Part shown: positions 11,721-23,943 of the stretch, in pieces | Numbering within the stretch: position 1 is the first letter of the stretch | How the letters are laid out: each line of letters begins with the position of its first letter | Origin: Parietichytrium sp. I65-24A | Taxonomy: Eukaryota > Sar > Bigyra > Thraustochytrida > Thraustochytriidae | Direction: 5' to 3' | DNA: 64,000 nucleotides | Assembly (NCBI GenBank): GCA_012862575.1 | Contig: BLSF01000018.1 | Location: 501,680 to 565,679, forward strand | The notes under the pieces: model-generated | Database searches by the model: none | What the model was told of the DNA's origin: nothing | Seen by the model: the letters and a program-made list of their open reading frames with translations, nothing else | Program-made: the position numbers and the translations under genes

Positions 11721-12536
11721 CTCTAGCTCTAGTCAGTGGGTTGAGCAAAACTTGCCACACCTGCCGCGCGCCTGGACCTCTCTCGCGATACCTGTACTTT
11801 GAAATAATCGAAATTTCTCTCTTGTGACTTTTCAAGTGTGTGATGGGGCGAACAACATTTGTTCGCTGGTTAAATCTGACACTGCATTCCACACCAGTGG
11901 TGATAGTTCGTTGCTACACAGATGCGTATTCCCCCACGAGGTATTTGAGTAGCCCCTTGTAATTGTTTTGGATAGAAGGTGCCAAGTCATTCCAAGCCCC
12001 GCAAAAAATTTCCACATTAACAGCCTTCGTTTCAATTGCTAGTTGAATCGGTGCGACTTCTTTTTCCGCACCACTCACTGCTGGTGATTTTCAAAAGGGG
12101 GAGAGAAATATTGCAGTTTAGCGGGAGTTGTAATCGGTGCTACGACCCGGGAGAGCGCATCTGCAAGAAACCAAGTGAGGGGAGAGAGCATCTTGCATTT
12201 TACATTAAATTATAACTTACTTGCCTCTCTTTTTTTTTTTTTTGGAGTCAGGAGTCAAGAGATACATTTGTGATTGCTGCTGTGAATCTGATTGGCAAAT
12301 GCCATGTCAAACGGAGGAGAGAGCTTCGCCTGGGAGAGGAGTCCTCACTGCTTCGAGAGAACAGTGATCTTCCCCTTAGAAATAAAATTCTTGTTGTGAG
12401 CGAGACGCGATAATTCAATGTGTTCATCCACCAGGAGAAACTCTTGTCTTTCGCAGTTAAGCTTAGTCCCGGGAGAAATAAAAGATGCTCAGGACCCTTT
12501 TTCATTTCTTGTTTTTCCATGAAGAAGATTTGAACA
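11721..12536. other. intergenic, nothing recognised
   Basis: 816 nt downstream of HIRA. It contains a 15-17 nt T run near 12231 and no open frame with coding character. I see no tRNA-like B box on either strand. Confidence 0.5.
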
Positions 12537-14135
12537 TTTTTCCATCTTCGATTTTCATTTCCATTCAGCACAGATTTGCGCGTCTCCTTCCTCCAGCCAC
12601 TCACGAGCACTACTCCCTCCTACTCGCAACTGACTTTCTTCGTCCCGAATTCCGAGCTCCTCCCACCAGCAGTCCACTGCTACGTTGTGTGGGCATGGTC
12701 TCTCTCTCTGAGGGCCAGAGAGAGCGATATATATTGTGTCCGTAAATTGCTAGTACGAAGTACGAAAGGGGTTTATACTGACTTCATTCGTGGTAAGTGA
12801 TCCACCCTGTTCGAAAGGGATGGATAGACTGGCTGTGACAGGCGGTGTGTAGACGTCTGTTAGGCAGCGGGTATGTGCTCATGTGGAGCACAGTGTCTTT
12901 TCTCGAAAGTATCAAAGCTCTGTCCTTCTTCCGGACTTATTTTTGATGCAGCGACAGGTGCCCCTGAGAATCGAATGAGAGCTAATTACCTTTTTGTCTC
13001 ACACGATTCGTAAGAATTTGAGACACTTTTCATAACATTTGTTACTAATGCAGAGCAGATTCTTTCCACATGCTCTTCAAAGCTGCTTGGCAATCTTGTG
13101 CAATCAACAATAGCGCACCTGCTTCTCACAATCGTATATTTTTTTGTATAATGAAAGTGCTTCATTTGAATCTGCTCACAACACTCACGTTTCAGACACT
13201 ATTCTATGCGCTAGCAACAATTTAGTGTTCTTGTCCAATCGAAGCTTACTGCTTGAACTGCTGGCTCCCGTAGGGCAAGTATACCACAGGCTAGGTCGTT
13301 GACAGTGAGTGCAAAATAGCAAAAATATGCAAAAATTATCAAAAATTCACGTTCTTATTTCCTGTTGCTGAAGAGTTCCACAAAAAAACGAGTTTCTTGG
13401 AATTCGAGGAGGCAGAACCCGCTGACGATCGCTGACGGGCGGAAAGAAAAAGGGCCAACATTGCTCAGCGACTGGGCATTCAATTTCTGGAGAAAAATGG
13501 AACCGGACAGCTAAAGTAGCCTCTTCTGGATCTCACTTGAGCAGGACCCAAACTGTCCCAAACTGATGCATTCATCATGCTTTTACAGCCTCGCCGCTTC
13601 ATGTCCAAGGCTCCGATACAAGGCCACCATCGAGGCGCGAGAGCTCGTTTCTAACACGGGACTTTATTTAAATTTTATTCAATCAAAGAAACTGCGAACG
13701 ACCAACTCCAGGACGCAATGAGAATGCTTGGGCGAGGGCTTCATCGCTATCAATAGCGAAACGTCTTTTGCACGGTTGCATAGGATTGTGAAGCAAAGCA
13801 AACGGGCGGTGGTGAAAGCACTGACTACTCACTAAACTCGTTGGGCAGGGAAGTTTCCAACTCATTTATTTCCCTGTCAAAATCACGTCCGAGTTGCACC
13901 GGCAAAGCATCAATCCATCTTGTCAATCAAAATACTTTATTCAAAACGAAGAAGAAAAAAGGAAAAAAGAAAACGAGCTCGCGGCGTGGAGAAAGGAAAG
14001 AGAATAAACTCTCTTGTCAGAGTCGTGGGAGGAGCTTTATTCCTGCCTTAACTCTTGACCAAGCTCAAAACCTGGTATGTGATTGGCTGCATTATCTCGA
14101 TGGTATAACCTGCCACCTTAATTCATTCATCGAAC
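12537..14135. repeat. left copy of duplicated block 2
   Basis: This 1599-nt non-coding block repeats as 14137-16006 and ends exactly at the N at 14136. It lacks a 262-nt segment present in the right copy. Confidence 0.93.
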
Positions 14136-14136
14136 N
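14136..14136. other. single N, contig junction 2
   Basis: An ambiguous base between the copies of duplicated block 2, with the same layout as the junction at 6886. Confidence 0.95.
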
Positions 14137-16006
14137 TTTTTTCCATCTTCGATTATATTTTTCATTTCCATTCAGCACAGATTTGCGCGTCTCCTTCCTC
14201 CAGCCACTCACGAGCACTACTCCCTCCTACTCGCAACTGACTTTCTTCGTCCCGAATTCCGAGCTCCTCCCACCAGCAGTCCACTGCTACGTTGTGTGGG
14301 CATGGTCTCTCTCTCTGAGGGCCAGAGAGAGCGATATATATTGTGTCCGTAAATTGTTAGTACGAAGTACGAAAGGGGTTTATACTGACTTCATTCGTGG
14401 TAAGTGATCCACCCTGTTCGAAAGGGATGGATAGACTGGCTGTGACAGGCGGTGTGTAGACGTCTGTTAGGCAGCGGGTATGTACTCCACAGTGTCTTTT
14501 CTCGAAAGTATCAAAGCTCTGTCCTTCTTCCGGACGTATTTTGGACAAAGACCACTTCTGAACTGATGCAGCGACTGGTGCCCCCTGAGAATCGAATGAG
14601 AGCTAATTACCTTTTTGTCTCACACGATTCGTAAGAATTTGAGACACTTTTCATAACATTTGTTACTAATGCAGAGCAGATTCTTTCCACATGCTCTTCA
14701 AAGCTGCTTGGCAATCTTGTGCAATCAACAATAGCGCACCTGCTTCTCACAATCGTACGTAGTATAATGAAAGTGCTTCATTTGAATCTGCTCACAACAC
14801 TCACGTTTCAGACACTATTCTATGCGCTAGCAACAATTTAGTGTTCTTGTCCAATCGAAGCTTACTGCTTGAACTGCTGGCTCCCGTAGGGCAAGTATAC
14901 CACAGGCTAGGTCGTTGACAGTGAGTGCAAAATAGCAAAAATATGCAAAAATTCACGTTCTTATTTCCTGTTGCTGAAGAGTTCCACAAAAAAACGAGTT
15001 TCTTGGAATTCGAGGAGGCAGAACCCGCTGACGATCGCTGACGGGCGGAAAGAAAAAGGGCCAACATTGCTCAGCGACTGGGCATTCAAATTCTGGAGAA
15101 AAATGGAACCGGACAGCTAAAGTAGCCTCTTCTGGATCTCACTTGAGCAGGACCCAAACTGTCCCAAACTGATGCATTCATCATGCTTTTACAGCCTCGC
15201 CGCTTCATGTCCAAGGCTCCGATACAAGGCCACCATCGAGGCGCGAGAGCTCGTTTCTAACACGGGACTTTATTTAAATTTTATTCAATCAAAGAAACTG
15301 CGAACGACCAACTCCAGGACGCAATGAGAATGCTTGGGCGAGGCCTTCATCGCTATCAATAGCGAAACGTCTTTTGCACGCTTGCATAGGATTGTGAAGC
15401 AAAGCAAACGGGCGGTGGTGAAAGCACTGACTACTCACTAAACTCGTTGGGCAGGGAAGTTTCCAACTCATTTATTTCCCTGTCAAAATCACGTCCGAGT
15501 TGCACCGGCAAACCTGTGGTGGAAAAGATCACGTGCGTTCACGTGCACATCATTGCACATCATCGAGATCACCGAGGGGCCTGGTTGGCCTGGTCGCAAC
15601 ATTGCTCGCTGACGGGGCCGAGCTCGTGACCTAGCGAATGGCTATTATGGTCATAGCGCGAGGGGTGAGCAATTCTGAACCTCCGAAGCATTCAATGCAA
15701 AGGCAAGGTGAAACGAGTTTGAATTTTTCCCCCATATTCGCCTCAACTTCTGCGGAGACTCGCGGACGAGCAAAGCATCAATCCATCTTGTCAATCAAAA
15801 TACTTTATTCAAAACGAAGAAGAAAAGGAAAAAGGAAAAAGAGCTCGCGGCGTGGAGAAAGGAAAGAGAATAAACTCTCTTGTCAGAGTCGTGGGAGGAG
15901 CTTTATTCCTGCCTTAACTCTTGACCAAGCTCAAACCTGGTATGTGATTGGCTGCATTATCTCGATGATACAGGTATAACTTGCCACCTTAATTCATTCA
16001 TCGAAC
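14137..16006. repeat. right copy of duplicated block 2
   Basis: Second copy (1870 nt) of 12537-14135. The size difference is mostly one 262-nt segment at about 15508-15769, bounded by a direct GCAAA repeat. Smaller indels and substitutions are scattered through it. Confidence 0.93.
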
Positions 16007-19000
16007 AAACCCTCCCCAGACTACCAAAAATAAAATTTCGTAAAAAAAGAAATACTTAACATGTTCTGTTCTGTTTTTCGCTTTTTAGGCCTAGCTAGAG
16101 AAACTTAGTAAATTCAGAGGATAGCCATTGAGTTGTGTTAATTATTGGATTTATAAGTGACAGATAGAAATTTCAGGAATAACTGCCAGGAGATCTGATC
16201 CCCCTGTGTTGCACACTGTGATTCCCGTTCAGATTATGACATTTATTATGGCACCCTTAGTGGCAGCTCACTCTCAACACAGCAGTGAGTACCCCCACCA
16301 TCAAGTATCCAACGACCTATTTGGCTCTTATGACTAGTCATCGCTCGCTCGGTTTCTGGATTTCCTTAGCAGTAAATGTTTCGATCTTCTCTTGCTCAAT
16401 GTGAGGGAAAACACGCATGGCGGAGAATGCGGAGAAAGACAGGGCGAAACGTAACGAGACGGAAAGAGAGTGGAGTGAGGAAGAGAGGAAGAGAAAGGGA
16501 AACTCACACGGAAACTGAGAGGGACAGGGAACGATGCGCAGCGCCGCGAGAGATAGACAGAACGGTAAAAACAGAAAAAGGACGCACTTCTTCTCAGCAC
16601 GGGCTGACTGTGAGTAACTTGCTTGCAGACAATGCAGACCAGCGAATGGCTTTATCTTACCTCGAATGTTAGCTTGTGAGGAGGGCGGCAGTACCAGGTA
16701 TTCGGGTGCCAGTAACAGCGCCGTGGTTGTCGGACTTTGGCAGAATTCAATTCTTCAGTTTAGAATTTATTCAGAAATTCCGCACTTCTGATGTCAAGAA
16801 GATGAAAAAGCGAGCTGTAGTGAGACGCTGTGAGTGCAAAAGGCGGCAAGGGTCGCTATCGCCCCCACCACCAGATGAGGGACCAACGCGAGGTGGTAGG
16901 GAGCACTTCGACCAACTTCCAAGTGGCCCGGCCTGAGGCAAAGTTTCAAGACGCAGAGGGATGGAAGGAATCGACTCATTGTTAGTGTGGTGGAATTCAC
17001 ACATGTTTCGTTTCCCTTTCAAGCCGGCCCTCTGGTGAAGTTGTGGAGGAGGGTAGCGACTGACAGTGGATCAACACACTCATCGAGGTGATCGTGGCGG
17101 TTTACTATTATATTCACTAATCAGTTTCACTATTCGCATGATTGCACTAGACTCCTTCTCCTCCTCTTCACCCGCCTCACAACAACTTTCACTGGCCAAA
17201 ATAAAGGCTAAGCCTTTTGGATAGGCCAGGACATGCTGTGAAGCCGGCCGCGCGTAATACTATTTATTGTCCATCGAAATACACCAAAATTTGCAAAGTT
17301 AATAGCTTTTCGCAATACGGGGTTGATCGTAGGAAGAAGAATTTGCGCATTGCAACGCACACGCAGGTACTCCTTAGGGCCCCTCCGGTTGGTGCAGGTG
17401 TGGCACTTCAAAGGGCTGCACTTCTTAGCAGCTTCAGTCGACTATTAATCATAGCGCGCTGCCACTTAGCAGGCCTACCAGAAACCAATTCAGAATTTAA
17501 AGTTTCGAACTACCCAGCACTGGGAGAGCAAATTCATTTTTGCAGTATTCTGCAGTTCAGAAAAGAAGGTTTAGTGCTCAAATAACAAATAATGGAGCGT
17601 ATCCTGTAACATGAGGCTCAGCTTGACAATTTGCTACAGTTTTCGCCCATTAAAGAGCCATGCATGTCACAGTCCCCCATACTAACTGTGAGTGCAGGAA
17701 GGGAGTACTCAGTACTGGCTGTCATTCAGTAAACTTACGTAGAAGAAAGTTAGGGAGGGTTGCCCTTTCCGCTAAGTTGACACAACAACTCTTAAGCGTC
17801 AAGTCTCCCGCGAATTCGGTACTCGAGTAGCCTTGCTGTATACAAAATGTTCTGTTTTGTTCTGTTCTGGCAGCGAGTTCTGAATTCTGAATTTTGTAAA
17901 ACTGAGACACGTGATGGTGAAAATATGTGAAAATGCACTCAAGTTCCTTTCGCTCCGCAAGTCTCGCTCCACCGTTCTTCCTCCGTTCCGACACATAGGT
18001 GTAGTATGTACAAGTGTGGTAGAAGAAAAATTGCACAGCTTCACTTTTCACCTCTAAGTCTTCATGGAAATCTCGAGCTCACTGTGTAGAGGACTGTTTT
18101 TAAAGTATTGTAGATTCTCGGGATGTGATTGGAACTTGTCGTGAGGCGCGATGCGTCTCCTACGTGAAGACAGAGTTTACGATAAATACTGCTGAGTGAG
18201 TATCGGGAGAAGCAAAAGAATCCAGCAGCATGTGACTACTACGGAGGACTTACAAGGTTACTACTGGGCTTCTCATAACAGTTTGCTGAGTGTAAGTCGA
18301 ACTCTCCTTTTTCTCTCTGGCCAGATTGATTTTTGATGAACCACTTCGGTCACTACTAGGCCTTGTCACTCCCTACCACTCTTTGCTCTTACCAGTGATC
18401 CACATAAACAAATAACTTAACTTGGGATGCTTCATGCTGCCGCCTACAGTTACGCATAAATGGAGCTCTTGTTACTCTGTGAAGTTCTTGTCTCGCTGTC
18501 CATTTGTTATCAAGATCTACCAAACTTGTTTTTTTACGAGGTTGGCATAAGTTGGCTTTGGAAGTGAGTGGTGCGTTGTGTTGGGGTTTTGTATTCCTGA
18601 AAGCGAAGCTACCTGGAGGAAGTAAGAGTCGTGGTCGAGCTAGTGCGACACATAACACTCTATTCTCTCTTTGATTTGGTGAAGCGAAAAATAAGTTAAC
18701 TTGCTCAAAGTATTTCAGAATAAAATTAAGGAACCCGTAGCTGTTTTACTAAGTTGAACTACTAGTATCAGCTACGAGCTAGTTATTATCCATTAAAGCA
18801 CTACTACGAGGTTGAGTGCATCGTAAACTGAGTTTTGTTACTACATCAGGCAGTATAGGGCGTTCGATCTTCCTCTCATCGATCGAGTAATAATACTCTA
18901 ATACTCTGTTGAGAAGCACGGTAAGCCACATCGCCAGTAGTCCTACTTAAGGAAGTGACGATAATGCTATTCTCCACAAGACCTGCTGTGAGGCGCGGTT

Positions 19001-20874
19001 GTGATTCTCCACAGCGGTTCGAAGAAATACCGTGATGCTACCATAATACATAAGACTCGCGGCACAACGCCCTCCCTTAAAAGTTCTGCATTGACTTGAC
19101 AGTGTGAGCATCGGTTTTCGAAAAGCAGTTTTATACAAGGCTCTTCATGGTAAAAGATAGGGGTTCATTCTGCTCAGACGAGGGAAAAAAAGTGGAATGA
19201 AGGGGAAAACTTGCTCAGTTCTGGCGTCGGGGGAGAATCCGAAGGGAAAGGGGAAGAGCAAGAGCATCCAGACCGACCATCGCAGAAGGGTGCCACACTA
19301 GCACACTAGCGACGCAATAGCTCATTTAGCTCAATTCCATTTTTCTTAGCGGTCGTCCGCTGCCCCCTTGGTGATGGTGGCTGTAAGGTTTCCAACTTCA
19401 CAGTCAACCAACACGTCACTTCCGACTTGATGCTCCGAGGTGGGAGGTGAAGAAGTGGAAGGAAAGAAGGAAGGAAGGAAAGGAAGAAATTAGTTTTCGG
19501 AATTCTTGCTGCACGTGATTTAGAAATTGGTACAGCTGGCGTGCCTCCTAAGCCTAGGCGCAGATATTCACTAGGGCCGTTATGATAAACCCTTAAGGCC
19601 AAAGGCTATGACGTTTCTCTTCCCCAGCTGTCGACCCTCTCAAAACGCAAGTGGAAAGATAGGTATTACTCGCTAGCAGCGAATCTGCAGGTGTCTCTGC
19701 TAGGAGGGGATGGTGGGAAAGGAAGGAGGAGGGAGACGGCGAGCGAGCGCGCTCTGTCTCATTTGACTGCAGCGCAGTCTCTAGCGAGCAATAGCACCAG
19801 AATTCCTCCTTCAGCCTCCTCCCGCCACCGCCATCCCGCCTGAGCTTGCCTCCTCCCGCAAACTGCTTTTTTGGGCACAGCCTGTCTACCGCAAACTGTA
19901 CGAGAAAAATCTAATTTTTTAGTCTTAAAAGGCCGTAGTGTATCTTTCCTTCTCCCAGCGATTCCTCCCTCTCTATGCGGTGGCCCAGCCAGGTTCCATT
20001 CCCATGCCCGATCAATAGGCCGGGGCCTACCCCTGCTTCCTCCCGCGCCCCTTCCTTCTGCCGCAACTGCAAAGCCGCCCTGTCGTTTTCTCAAACAACA
20101 GATACTCCGCAGCACCAAGCAACCATCCTCCAGGAAAGGACGCCCCTCACACCCTCACGCCCTCACACTAGCCGCCGTCTGCTGCGGAGCGTCCTCTCCG
20201 CCTCGCGTTGCGCCCCATTCTAACTCCCAACACGACTTGCCAGCTCCCCGCTTTCTCTTTCTCTCCACCTGTGCCGAGTCCCTCCAACAACTCTCCCCCA
20301 CTCCCTCGCCACACTCTCTCTCACTCTGTTGCCTGCTGTCTCTATCTCTGTCTCTGGCTCTGTGTGTCTCTATCTCGCCCGCACAGCCCACAGCCCTCGA
20401 AAAGCACAAGGTCACAAGGTCCCAAGGTCGCGAGTCGGACTCTACGCGTGCTTCACTGTGCTCCGCGAGAAGGACGAGGACAAGGACAAATACGTTGCAT
20501 ACCGTCGACGGCCAGGTTGAGCCTTGGTTTTCTCTGCTTGATTGTTTTCCATACTTCCCCAGACTGGAATCGAGACATCTCTTCTGTATCTCGTGGCTTG
20601 CGCTGTGTCTCGGAACGGCTGAAGCGAAGGGTGAATTGCGCGAAGGGTAGTTGAGCGTTGGTGATTTGATAGGTTTCGCCCGGTCGACGTAGTTGATTGG
20701 GAGAGATAGAGGTCGATCCGACGCATTGGCGTGTCTTGGGCTTTGGTGCGCTCCACTGGAGAAGCCCGCTTACGCGGGGCAAAAAGCCGTACACCGCGCG
20801 CACAACCTGTTTGCGCGGTTTCGTTTCTGTCTCTTTTGCGCTGGTCCGCGAGACTGGACCCAACTTTGTGCACA
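16007..20874. other. long gene-free stretch upstream of the AP2 gene
   Basis: 4.9 kb without a supportable gene. The first part is AT-leaning and carries several AATTCTGAATT-like motifs (16743-16780, 17488, 17880). From about 19700 it becomes rich in CT, ending in long pyrimidine stretches (20230-20400) that probably form the 5' UTR or promoter of the AP2 gene. Open frames here (such as 19871-20650) are low-complexity Pro/Ser/Leu readings of the CT tracts. Confidence 0.5.
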
Positions 20875-23223
20875 ATGAATTCCCAGCAGTACATACCCGG
20901 CCAATACCCTGGCCAACAGCAACCTGGGCAGTATGAGCAGCGCTTTATATTACCCAACGGATGCTTCGTACAGCTCAAGCCAACGAACGAGCAAGTGCAG
21001 GGGCAGGGCCCCTTTGCCATGCAACAACAGCCTCAGCAATTCTTTTATCAGCAGCAGCCACAACAACAACAGATGCAACAGCAGCAGCAACAACAACAAC
21101 AACAGCCACAACATATGGCGCAGCAAGGTCAGTATATTTGGCAGCCTCAGATGCAGCCTCAACAGCAACAGTACTCGCAACAATTTGTACCCCAGAACTA
21201 TCAGCAGCAGCAACAGCAGCCACAACAGCAAGCCATCATGTGGCAGCCGCAAATGCAAGGGCAGCAACAGCAGCAGCCACAACAGCAAATACAATGGCAG
21301 CAACAGCCGCAGCAAATACTGCAGCAGCAGCCGCAACAGCAGCAGTACAATATGCAAAGCTCCCAGCCCGGAATGGGGTTCCAGATGATATCTGGAGACC
21401 AGCAGCAACAACAACAACAGCAGCAGCAGCAGCAACAACAACAGGCAAACCTTGTGAATTACATCTTTCAGTCCAATAACAACGGCAACAACAACAACAA
21501 CAATAGCGTGGCTTCCAACAACGGGAACTCCAACAACCAACAGCTGCAGTTGCAAAACGCTTCGGTTCAGTGGGACCAACGAAACGGACAAAACGGAAAT
21601 CCAATGCAGATGTATCAAGGAAATACCAACTCTATGTACCTTTCACAAAGCCAGATGCCGAACGGCTACTACTCAAACACAGGAAACACAAACTTTATTA
21701 TGGGTGGCGCGTCGGCAACCGGGAATAATGGTAGCGGCTCCGGGTTGTCGATGGCCAACTCGAGTAGTAGCACCGGCAGCAATATTGGCAATGCGAACGG
21801 CAACAACGGCACAAACAAACCCTTGAATAATAACAACTTGGGTTTGAACGGCAACGGAAATGGATTGAATCTTGGTATGAGCTCGAACTTCACTTTGAAC
21901 AGTGGCAACAACAACAACAACAATGGTAATGGCAATGGTAATGGCAATAGCAATAGCAATATCAACACTGGTAGCGGTAGCAATGGCCTGATGGTCACGC
22001 AGGGGTCCCTCAGCAACAGTACCAATGGCGCAAATTTGATGTCCAAGTTTGGAATGACTGGCACGAATTCGCCAATCTTGGGAAATGCTGCGAACAACAA
22101 CAACAACAGTAGCAGCACGAGCGGAGGCATCAACTTTGAGAATCGAATCTCCTCCTCGAGTTCAAATAGTGGTCGAGCAGACCAACAGCCTACTGGAAAC
22201 AACATTAACTCGTCGCCGTCGAACGTTCCTCAATTACCTCAGCTCCAGTTCCCACTCTCTCTTGGTGCGGCGAATAGCACCAGTAGCAACAGCAATCTTT
22301 CCACGAGCAACAACAACAGCAGCACCAGTAGCAACAACAACAACAACAACAACAACAACGGCTCTACCAGTACCAACAGCCCTCTGCAAGGCACAGGGCA
22401 AACAGCCGACACCAGCAACCTCTTGAGGGGCACCACCGAGTCGCTGACCTCTCGCATTATCAACGGGCCAGGTATGGACACGTCCGGATTAAGGTTTGCC
22501 TCCAATCCTGGGCTATCCTTAGGGCCCCAAATGTTTCAGATGCCCCTCACTGGTGCGAACGGCGGCACAACCTTCACTGCAACCCGCTTTGGCGTCAATG
22601 GTGGCAACCCCATGACTTCATTTGGACTCATAGATTCGAAGCAATTCGCAACCTCCGGGGGGCCGGGACCGCTTGCTCAGTCTCCAAATGGAAAGCGGAG
22701 GTGGTCGTCCGACGGGTCTGAGGACGAGGATGGCCAGGCAAAACATGTCCAGAAAAGACGCAAGCCGAAAAACGCCACTTCCAAGTTTCGTGGCGTTTCG
22801 TGGCACAAGCGAGACAAGAGATGGATTGCGAGGGCCTGGGTCGAAGGGAAAATTCAAAACGTTGGCTCGTTTAAAACCGAGGTTGAGGCCGCGCAGGCTG
22901 TGGAAGCACGGTACATTCAAGTGTATGGCATCGGCGGCGCCACAGATATCGCCAAGCTGCTTCCCACTTCTCGCGAAAACAAGACGAACCCATCCACAGC
23001 TGCGCAGCCACAGTCGCTCTGCGATGCCCTTAATGCGTTAAAGTCTATCGAAAACGCTGTGGCTTCAGACGTCTCCAAGTCGGACAGCGCGCAGAGGATC
23101 TCTCGCAAGCAGCCGCGCAAGAAAGAGGACGGCAAGCAGCACCCTCCCAAGCGCCCCGGCTCTAAGACCGACTGCAGCAGCGACTCCAAGAGCGGCGAGA
23201 GCACTGACTGCGCCGAGCTTTGA
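20875..23223 (+). CDS. AP2-domain protein with Gln- and Asn-rich N-terminal region
   Basis: Predicted DNA-binding transcription regulator (782 aa). I chose the ATG at 20875 (ACAATGAAT); the frame is open further upstream but has only a GTG there. Residues ~40-200 are rich in Gln, encoded by mixed CAG and CAA. Residues ~200-530 are rich in Asn, Ser and Gly. A basic nuclear-localisation-like stretch (KRRWSSDG, then VQKRRKPK) sits at ~605-635. One AP2 domain follows at ~638-690, with FRGVSWHKRDKRW, the RAWVEGK strand and the GSFKTEVEAAQAVEARY helix. The tail is basic and acidic mixed. AP2 domains occur in plants, algae, alveolates and other protists. A single domain after a long Q/N region does not tell the target. 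The next gene lies downstream on the same strand. Confidence 0.9.
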   Translation: MNSQQYIPGQYPGQQQPGQYEQRFILPNGCFVQLKPTNEQVQGQGPFAMQQQPQQFFYQQQPQQQQMQQQQQQQQQQPQHMAQQGQYIWQPQMQPQQQQYSQQFVPQNYQQQQQQPQQQAIMWQPQMQGQQQQQPQQQIQWQQQPQQILQQQPQQQQYNMQSSQPGMGFQMISGDQQQQQQQQQQQQQQQANLVNYIFQSNNNGNNNNNNSVASNNGNSNNQQLQLQNASVQWDQRNGQNGNPMQMYQGNTNSMYLSQSQMPNGYYSNTGNTNFIMGGASATGNNGSGSGLSMANSSSSTGSNIGNANGNNGTNKPLNNNNLGLNGNGNGLNLGMSSNFTLNSGNNNNNNGNGNGNGNSNSNINTGSGSNGLMVTQGSLSNSTNGANLMSKFGMTGTNSPILGNAANNNNNSSSTSGGINFENRISSSSSNSGRADQQPTGNNINSSPSNVPQLPQLQFPLSLGAANSTSSNSNLSTSNNNSSTSSNNNNNNNNNGSTSTNSPLQGTGQTADTSNLLRGTTESLTSRIINGPGMDTSGLRFASNPGLSLGPQMFQMPLTGANGGTTFTATRFGVNGGNPMTSFGLIDSKQFATSGGPGPLAQSPNGKRRWSSDGSEDEDGQAKHVQKRRKPKNATSKFRGVSWHKRDKRWIARAWVEGKIQNVGSFKTEVEAAQAVEARYIQVYGIGGATDIAKLLPTSRENKTNPSTAAQPQSLCDALNALKSIENAVASDVSKSDSAQRISRKQPRKKEDGKQHPPKRPGSKTDCSSDSKSGESTDCAEL

Positions 23224-23943
23224 GTGCCAAAATGCCAAACCCGCCAACGCCATCCCTGTGCCCAATGCCCCATTTTGCCCATGATTTTGCAACTCTACAC
23301 TTGTCACCTTGATTTTTCTGACTCAAACTGTTTATGAAAAATGATCAACTATTTTCCCTCTTTCGGACTACCTCCCTCCTCTTCGGAGCTCACCATAATG
23401 ATTCCGTTCCCCAAACAGTACCCGTTCTGACACAGTGAGCATGACTCTCCCTCTCCACCTTGACCGTCCGCAACATCACCATCACCATAACCATCACCAC
23501 CACCACCACCGCAACGCCACTGTGCCAACATTCCGGGTGCCACAACCAAGCCACAGCAAACATTCACACATTCATTCACACACTCACACTCACACGCCGC
23601 GCACAACCGCACAAACAAACAAACAAACAAACAAACACACAAACACATAAACACACGAACACGCAAACACAAAGCAGGCACCGTGGCTCGCAGGGCCTTT
23701 CGACTGCGAGTCCGCGCAACCTATCGATCTATCGTTCGTCCGAGTCCAACTTGGACAGTCCGCGTCCCGACTCACTCGCAAACTCATTCGTCCATCCATC
23801 CACCCATCCACCCATACTTGCATACTTGCATACTTGCATCACCGCCGGATCTGCCGGCAGCGCGGGGCGCGGTAACGTTGCGAGAACGTTTCGGCAACGT
23901 TTCCGGAACGTTGCGGGGACCTGATGAGCTCCTTGTTCGTCAG
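23224..23943. repeat. spacer with simple repeats between the AP2 and G-patch genes
   Basis: 720 nt with CAC/CAT-rich DNA (23472-23600), a CAAA run (23612-23637) and three perfect CATACTTG units (23813-23836). Inverted GTTCCGG/CGTTGC-type stems occur near 23876-23916. It should contain the AP2 gene's 3' UTR and the start of the G-patch gene. Confidence 0.6.

Noticed and set aside
19871-20650. 259-codon open frame upstream of the AP2 gene
   Set aside because: Low-complexity Pro/Ser/Leu reading of CT-rich DNA, without family features.
20950-21618. 222-codon frame antisense to the AP2 gene
   Set aside because: It is nearly all Leu, the complement of the Gln/Asn codons.
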